A stretch of DNA of 64,000 nt from an uncultured Prevotellaceae bacterium (GTDB taxonomy: Bacteria; Bacteroidota; Bacteroidia; Bacteroidales; Bacteroidaceae). Under the pieces are notes generated by a model, which worked only from the letters and a program-made list of their open reading frames with translations, did no database searches and was not told the DNA's origin. Both the position numbers and the translations under genes were made by a program. Position 1 is the stretch's first letter, and the number at the start of each line of letters is the position of its first letter. Positions 60,591-64,000 of this stretch are shown here, piece by piece. The stretch lies in contig ONLL01000010.1 of assembly GCA_900318685.1 (NCBI GenBank), positions 43,620 through 107,619 of the forward strand, given 5' to 3'.

Positions 60591-61043
60591 ATGAACATTG
60601 GAGACAAGGCGCCCGAAGTGCTGGGCAAGGACGAGAACGGAAAGGAAATCCGCCTGAGTGATTTCCAAGGTAGGAAACTGGTACTTTACTTCTATCCGAA
60701 GGACAACACCAGCGGCTGTACGGCTGAGGCTTGCAGCCTGCGCGACCATTATGGCGAGCTGCAAGGAGCCGGCTATGAGGTGGTTGGCGTGAGCAAGGAT
60801 TCAGCGGCTTCGCACCTGAAGTTCAAGGAGAAGCACGAACTGCCCTTCCCCCTCATTGCCGATGTCGACCATGAGCTGCTCGAGGCTATGGGAGCGTGGG
60901 GCGAGAAGACGATGTATGGCAAGAAGACCGTTGGCACCATCCGCACCACCTTTGTCATCAACGAGCAGGGCATTATCGAGCAGATCTTCGCTGGCAAGCA
61001 GGTGAAGACCAAGGAGCATGCCCAGCAGATTTTGGGGGAATAA
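60591..61043 (+). CDS. bcp: Thioredoxin-dependent peroxiredoxin (Bcp)
   Basis: 150 aa. Reduces peroxides with thioredoxin. The peroxidatic Cys is in NTSGCTAEAC with the resolving Cys five residues on, the atypical two-Cys Bcp arrangement. YFYPKDNTSGCT, GVSKDSAASHLKFKEKH and MYGKKTVGTIRTTFVI complete the family pattern. Length is normal. Confidence 0.96.
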   Translation: MNIGDKAPEVLGKDENGKEIRLSDFQGRKLVLYFYPKDNTSGCTAEACSLRDHYGELQGAGYEVVGVSKDSAASHLKFKEKHELPFPLIADVDHELLEAMGAWGEKTMYGKKTVGTIRTTFVINEQGIIEQIFAGKQVKTKEHAQQILGE

Positions 61044-61105
61044 TCGGGAATGAGGAATGAGAAATGAGGAATGAGAAATGAGGAATGAGAAATGAGGAAT
61101 GAGAA
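61044..61105. repeat. 14-bp simple repeat between bcp and the VanZ-like gene
   Basis: Four copies of GAATGAGAAATGAG or close variants run up to, and include, the ATG at 61106. Unit length is not a multiple of three. Confidence 0.85.
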
Positions 61106-61504
61106 ATGAGTCGCTTTCGACATTTGCTGAGCCATTATCCGCTGACGCTCCTCTGCCTGGCGCTTGTCTGGTTTCTTTGCCTGATGCTTGACGTACGCAA
61201 GGCACCCGACGTCGATGTGCCCTTTATCGACAAATGGACGCATCTGGTCATGTATGCCGGCACCTGCTCTGTGATGTGGTGGGAGTATCTGCGCTGTCAT
61301 CAGCGTCTGGTGGGATGGAAACTGTTCCTCTTTGCCTGGCTGGGCCCCATCCTCATGAGTGGCTGTATCGAGCTGCTGCAGGCTTATTGCACTACGACGC
61401 GTTCAGGCGAGTGGCTCGATTTCGCCGCCAACTCCATTGGTGTCACCTTGGGCTGCCTCATCGGCCTTGCCATGTGGCGATACTTCCGGCGGTCGAGATC
61501 TTAG
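61106..61504 (+). CDS. VanZ-like membrane protein
   Basis: 132 aa with four hydrophobic helices (LSHYPLTLLCLALVWFLCLM, HLVMYAGTCSVMWWEYL, WKLFLFAWLGPILMSGCIEL, GVTLGCLIGLAMWRYF). The VanZ motif residues are visible: DKWTHLVMYAG after helix 1 and GCIELLQAY...RSGEWLDFAANSIG. Such proteins are common outside glycopeptide resistance loci and have no assigned role. The start lies inside the last unit of the simple repeat. Confidence 0.85.
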   Translation: MSRFRHLLSHYPLTLLCLALVWFLCLMLDVRKAPDVDVPFIDKWTHLVMYAGTCSVMWWEYLRCHQRLVGWKLFLFAWLGPILMSGCIELLQAYCTTTRSGEWLDFAANSIGVTLGCLIGLAMWRYFRRSRS

Positions 61505-61532
61505 CCGTCCCTTCTCGTCTGTCGCTTCACGC

Positions 61533-62018
61533 CTATATTCTGATATGCGTGTCTATCTGTGTTGCAATCTCACGGGCCAGGCCGCCGTCATAGCCTACGC
61601 GAAGCTGAATGATGGGGCGGTTGGGGTCGTTGGTGCTGACGATGACGGCATATTCGTCGACGGTATAGGGTGTGGCCATGTTCTTCGGCATGACGCTCAC
61701 CAGGTTGCTGAGCTTCAGCTCTTCGCCAGCCACCACCACCACGTCGTTGGCAGGATAGAATAGGATCAATGCGGGCAGCTCGTTGGCTCGTGAGGCATCG
61801 AGCACCACCACATCGTCGGGCTCGCCATATTTCTGTTCCACCTCCTCCACACTAGCGTAGGTCACACCCGTCGTTTCCGCTCTCTCCCTGATGCGGAGCA
61901 GGAAGTAGGCCAGGGGTATGGCGAGCAGCATGAGCAGAGCATAAGGTCCTGCATAAGTGACTAGATAGAAGGTGAGCAAGATGATGGCGATGACTGCAAG
62001 AACAATGTTTCGTTTCAT
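61533..62018 (-). CDS. Membrane-anchored protein of unknown function
   Basis: 161 aa. Two adjacent N-terminal helices (KRNIVLAVIAIILLTFYLV and YALLMLLAIPLAYFLL) then a soluble domain of about 110 residues beginning VEEVEQKYGEPDDVVVLDAS and including DVVVVAGEELKLSNLVSV and PNRPIIQLRVGYDGG, which looks like a small beta-rich, PH- or DUF-type fold. No family recognised. Promoter box TATCTTTGC on the minus strand at 62056-62064. Confidence 0.65.
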   Translation of the reverse strand: MKRNIVLAVIAIILLTFYLVTYAGPYALLMLLAIPLAYFLLRIRERAETTGVTYASVEEVEQKYGEPDDVVVLDASRANELPALILFYPANDVVVVAGEELKLSNLVSVMPKNMATPYTVDEYAVIVSTNDPNRPIIQLRVGYDGGLAREIATQIDTHIRI

Positions 62019-62055
62019 AATCGGTTGAGGTTTATCAGCTTTTGTCTATTTGGTT

Positions 62056-62064
62056 GCAAAGATA
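62056..62064 (-). promoter_or_regulatory. -7 box of the 161-aa membrane protein gene
   Basis: Minus-strand TATCTTTGC, 38 bp before the ATG at 62018. Confidence 0.6.
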
Positions 62065-62099
62065 CAAAGATTTTTGGGAGAGGGAGGATACTGGGTAAG

Positions 62100-62741
62100 T
62101 TATTTGATTTCCATTATTTCTGCATCAACAACGAAAATATCTCCTTCGGAATCCACGAGTGCATTTCTAGGAACTACATCCCATACTTCATATCGTCCGT
62201 TTGTGAAGTGCCCTACTTTTGCAGTCTTCTCAAAGCCAAGTGCCGCCATATACGTCTCGATCATAACCATCGTAGCAGGACGTGCATCAGCTACTCTTGG
62301 CTGGCGGATAATAGGCTGTACTGTACGCCCATCAAAACCAGCAAATCCATAGAAGCAATAAGCTGTGTCAGGAAATATTTGGTTATGCATCATAATCTTT
62401 TTAAGCAAAGCAACAATACTTCCGCTGTTCAGCAGATTGTTCACCTTATAAATAGCATCTTTCGCAACATAAGTGTCATTTTCATTCCCGCAGGGACCAG
62501 GAACGCCAAGGTTGAACACCTCCATCATAGGAATCCAAAAGCCATGCTCCTTTGCCATCTGCTCAGCGGCACGCTGCTCGGCATCGAAGTGGCTCACATC
62601 TGCTTGGCTAACTCCACATTGCGCTTCATATATTGCGCAAAGTCGTTTGAGTTCATCGGCGATAGTTGCGATACGGCGATTTTCCGCATCTTGCGCTCCG
62701 TCGCCTCCTTGTGAAACTGATTGAAAAATGTCATAGTCCAT
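62100..62741 (-). CDS. Polyvalent-protein-type kinase domain protein
   Basis: 213 aa, cytosolic. From about residue 65 it matches the pattern I associate with the kinase domain of phage and plasmid polyvalent proteins (Kinase-PolyVal): GNENDTYVAKDAIYKVNNLL (ATP-site strand and Lys), MHNQIFPDTAYCFYGFAGFD, VQPIIRQPRVADARPATM, then the catalytic-loop region YEVWDVVPRNALVD and the metal-binding Asp in GDIFVVDAEI. Here a Val stands where many members have His before the Pro-x-Asn. A free-standing version on a chromosome suggests a mobile-element relic or a domesticated domain. Substrate unknown. Confidence 0.65.
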   Translation of the reverse strand: MDYDIFQSVSQGGDGAQDAENRRIATIADELKRLCAIYEAQCGVSQADVSHFDAEQRAAEQMAKEHGFWIPMMEVFNLGVPGPCGNENDTYVAKDAIYKVNNLLNSGSIVALLKKIMMHNQIFPDTAYCFYGFAGFDGRTVQPIIRQPRVADARPATMVMIETYMAALGFEKTAKVGHFTNGRYEVWDVVPRNALVDSEGDIFVVDAEIMEIK

Positions 62742-62763
62742 AACAATTTGATAATTCTTGCGT

Positions 62764-62772
62764 GCAAAGATA
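62764..62772 (-). promoter_or_regulatory. -7 box of the kinase gene
   Basis: Minus-strand TATCTTTGC, 23 bp before the ATG at 62741. Confidence 0.6.
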
Positions 62773-62897
62773 CAAAGATTTTTTGAATAAACGAATAAAA
62801 CTGATAAAATAAAGATGATTGTCCTTGAATGTCATGTCTGAGGTGACTTTGTTTTTGCTATGTTGCAAAAAGATTTGGAGGTTCGGGCTTTTATTAC

Positions 62898-62906
62898 TAA
62901 CTTTGC
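62898..62906 (+). promoter_or_regulatory. -7 box upstream of the TPR regulator remnant
   Basis: TAACTTTGC, 35 bp before the ATG at 62941. Confidence 0.6.
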
Positions 62907-62940
62907 AGGCGAACTACTGAAAAGACAAAAGAAAACCAGT

Positions 62941-64000
62941 ATGAAACAAATAATCACAGCAAATAAAACACCCCGCCCAATAACGGTTATTGTCCTCGCT
63001 ATTGTCCTCGCCGCCTGTTCGGGCGACGGTAGCCAGATGCGCGCCCAGCTCGAGGAGCTGGAGCGGCAGAACCGTGCCGACTCCGTGATGACCAACGACT
63101 CGCTGGCCGAGCACCTCGTGAAGTACTTCGACTGAGGCATATCTCGATGCCGCCGACTGTGCCGACACAACAACGTTGGACTGTGATTGGGCCAAACTCA
63201 GCCGGGTCTACGGGCAGATGTCGGAGATATTCTATCTGCAAGGACTAATAGAAGATAATATATATTGTCTTGACAAAGCTATACTCTTTGGATGGAAGGC
63301 TGGCGATACTATCCAAGCGTTAAACGAGCAGATGTATAAAGTTAACTCTCTCCTGAAGAATCATCAAGACGATGAAGCCTTGTCGCTCTTTGACAGCATA
63401 TTTCCTGACTGCATGTGTTACGGTGGAAAGCAGTTCGCAGCAAGATATTGTTTGTTGCCAATTGAAGTCCTGCTGAACCGCAATGACTTGAAAGCTGCAC
63501 ACAGCTATCTGCAGTTATTCGAATCACACTCAGGTTATTTTGATGACTCTGGGAACATAGAATCAGGAAGAGAAACCTATTATTACTACAGGGGGGATTA
63601 TTATCGCCGGTTATGCCAAGCTGACTCGGCAGAATTCTTTTTTCGAAAAGAAATCGGCAGTGGCTTGGATTTTTACAATCAGAATGCAGGTGCACAAGGT
63701 CTTGCAACACTTTACAAGCAAACACATCAGGGCGATTCCGCTGCAAAGTATGCATTGTATAGTTACGATATGCTAGATTCCCTATACCAGCAGACGACGA
63801 CCTGGGACGTCATACAATCAAAAGCCATGTATGACTATAGTCACCACCAAGCTATTGCTAACCGTGAACATAAACGCGCAGACCAAGAAAAAGCACAAAA
63901 GAACCGTCTTTACGTTGTACTACTCTTTGTTTCAGCGATAGTTCTTATAGCTTGGTTCCTGTTAGCAAGAAAACGACGTTTGGAAGCAGAGAGAATCCGT
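62941..64000 (+). pseudogene. TPR membrane regulator, broken and cut by window end
   Basis: An N-terminal frame (lipobox AIVLAACSGDG, then RADSVMTNDSLAEHLVKYFD) stops at 63133-63135. From 63137 a second frame, shifted by one base, is open to the window end: AYLDAADCADTTTLDCDWAK, a TPR-like sensor, a membrane segment (LYVVLLFVSAIVLIAWFLL) and a basic RKRRLEAERIR. In intact relatives about 30 residues (a GTPNERMRAHY-type helix pair, from memory) join these parts, so a deletion with frameshift is the simplest reading. Any HTH would lie beyond the window. Could also be a sequencing error. Confidence 0.75.

Noticed and set aside
61106-61504. Glycopeptide resistance gene vanZ
   Set aside because: VanZ-like folds are widespread outside resistance clusters; no vanHAX genes are nearby.
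1-64000. tRNA, rRNA or known riboswitch
   Set aside because: No cloverleaf, rRNA-like stretch or recognisable riboswitch core was found by eye in the intergenic regions; a covariance-model search was not possible.

Overview
The window reads as Bacteroidales chromosome, most likely Prevotella or a close relative. The reasons are the SusC/SusD pairs, the -7 promoter boxes of the TAnnTTTGC type, the lack of Shine-Dalgarno sequences, short sorting tails of the type IX secretion kind, and the cluster mnmG-apt-uvrC-dtd-mazG-deoC. No rRNA, tRNA or CRISPR array was seen.

Layout. 0.4-6.2 kb (mostly minus): ychF, a membrane-bound HTH regulator, a small membrane protein, and a sialidase plus C10 protease pair. 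6.5-16.3 kb (plus): a first polysaccharide utilisation locus, SusC-SusD-CBM lipoprotein-GH16-GH5, aimed at a beta-glucan. 16.3-18 kb: a junk-like strip with 21/22-bp tandem arrays, an AT-rich two-gene cassette between 37-bp direct repeats, and a truncated IS4-type transposase. 18.2-26.9 kb: DUF2271 protein, two paralogous DUF6377 membrane regulators, a double ThuA-domain protein, a GH16-GH18 fusion on the other strand, and a lipoprotein. 27.5-31.2 kb (minus): BlaI-like repressor, M56 peptidase with TonB tail, thioredoxin-fold protein. 31.6-45.6 kb (plus): a second locus, SusC-SusD-three surface lipoproteins-GH30-multidomain glycan binder-GH3, best explained as a beta-1,6/beta-1,3-glucan system. 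45.8-64 kb: housekeeping genes (polA, polyprenyl synthetase, deoC, mazG-like, dtd, uvrC, apt, mnmG), then DUF3332 lipoprotein, esterase, HhH protein, SNF symporter, bcp, VanZ-like protein, a polyvalent-protein-type kinase and a broken TPR regulator running off the end.

Taken together the two loci plus the GH16-GH18 enzyme supply beta-1,3-, beta-1,6-glucan and chitin cleavage, which fits feeding on fungal or yeast cell wall (inference).

The most unusual signals are: (i) five intergenic arrays with different unit sequences but the same 22-bp period (one has an adjoining 21-bp array), each lying 3' of a stop codon; (ii) two ParB-type parS sites, one perfect, in the gaps of the mnmG-apt-uvrC operon, which suggests the replication origin is near; (iii) the direct-repeat-flanked two-gene cassette, whose promoter shares an operator-like palindrome with the promoter of the DUF2271-DUF6377 operon.
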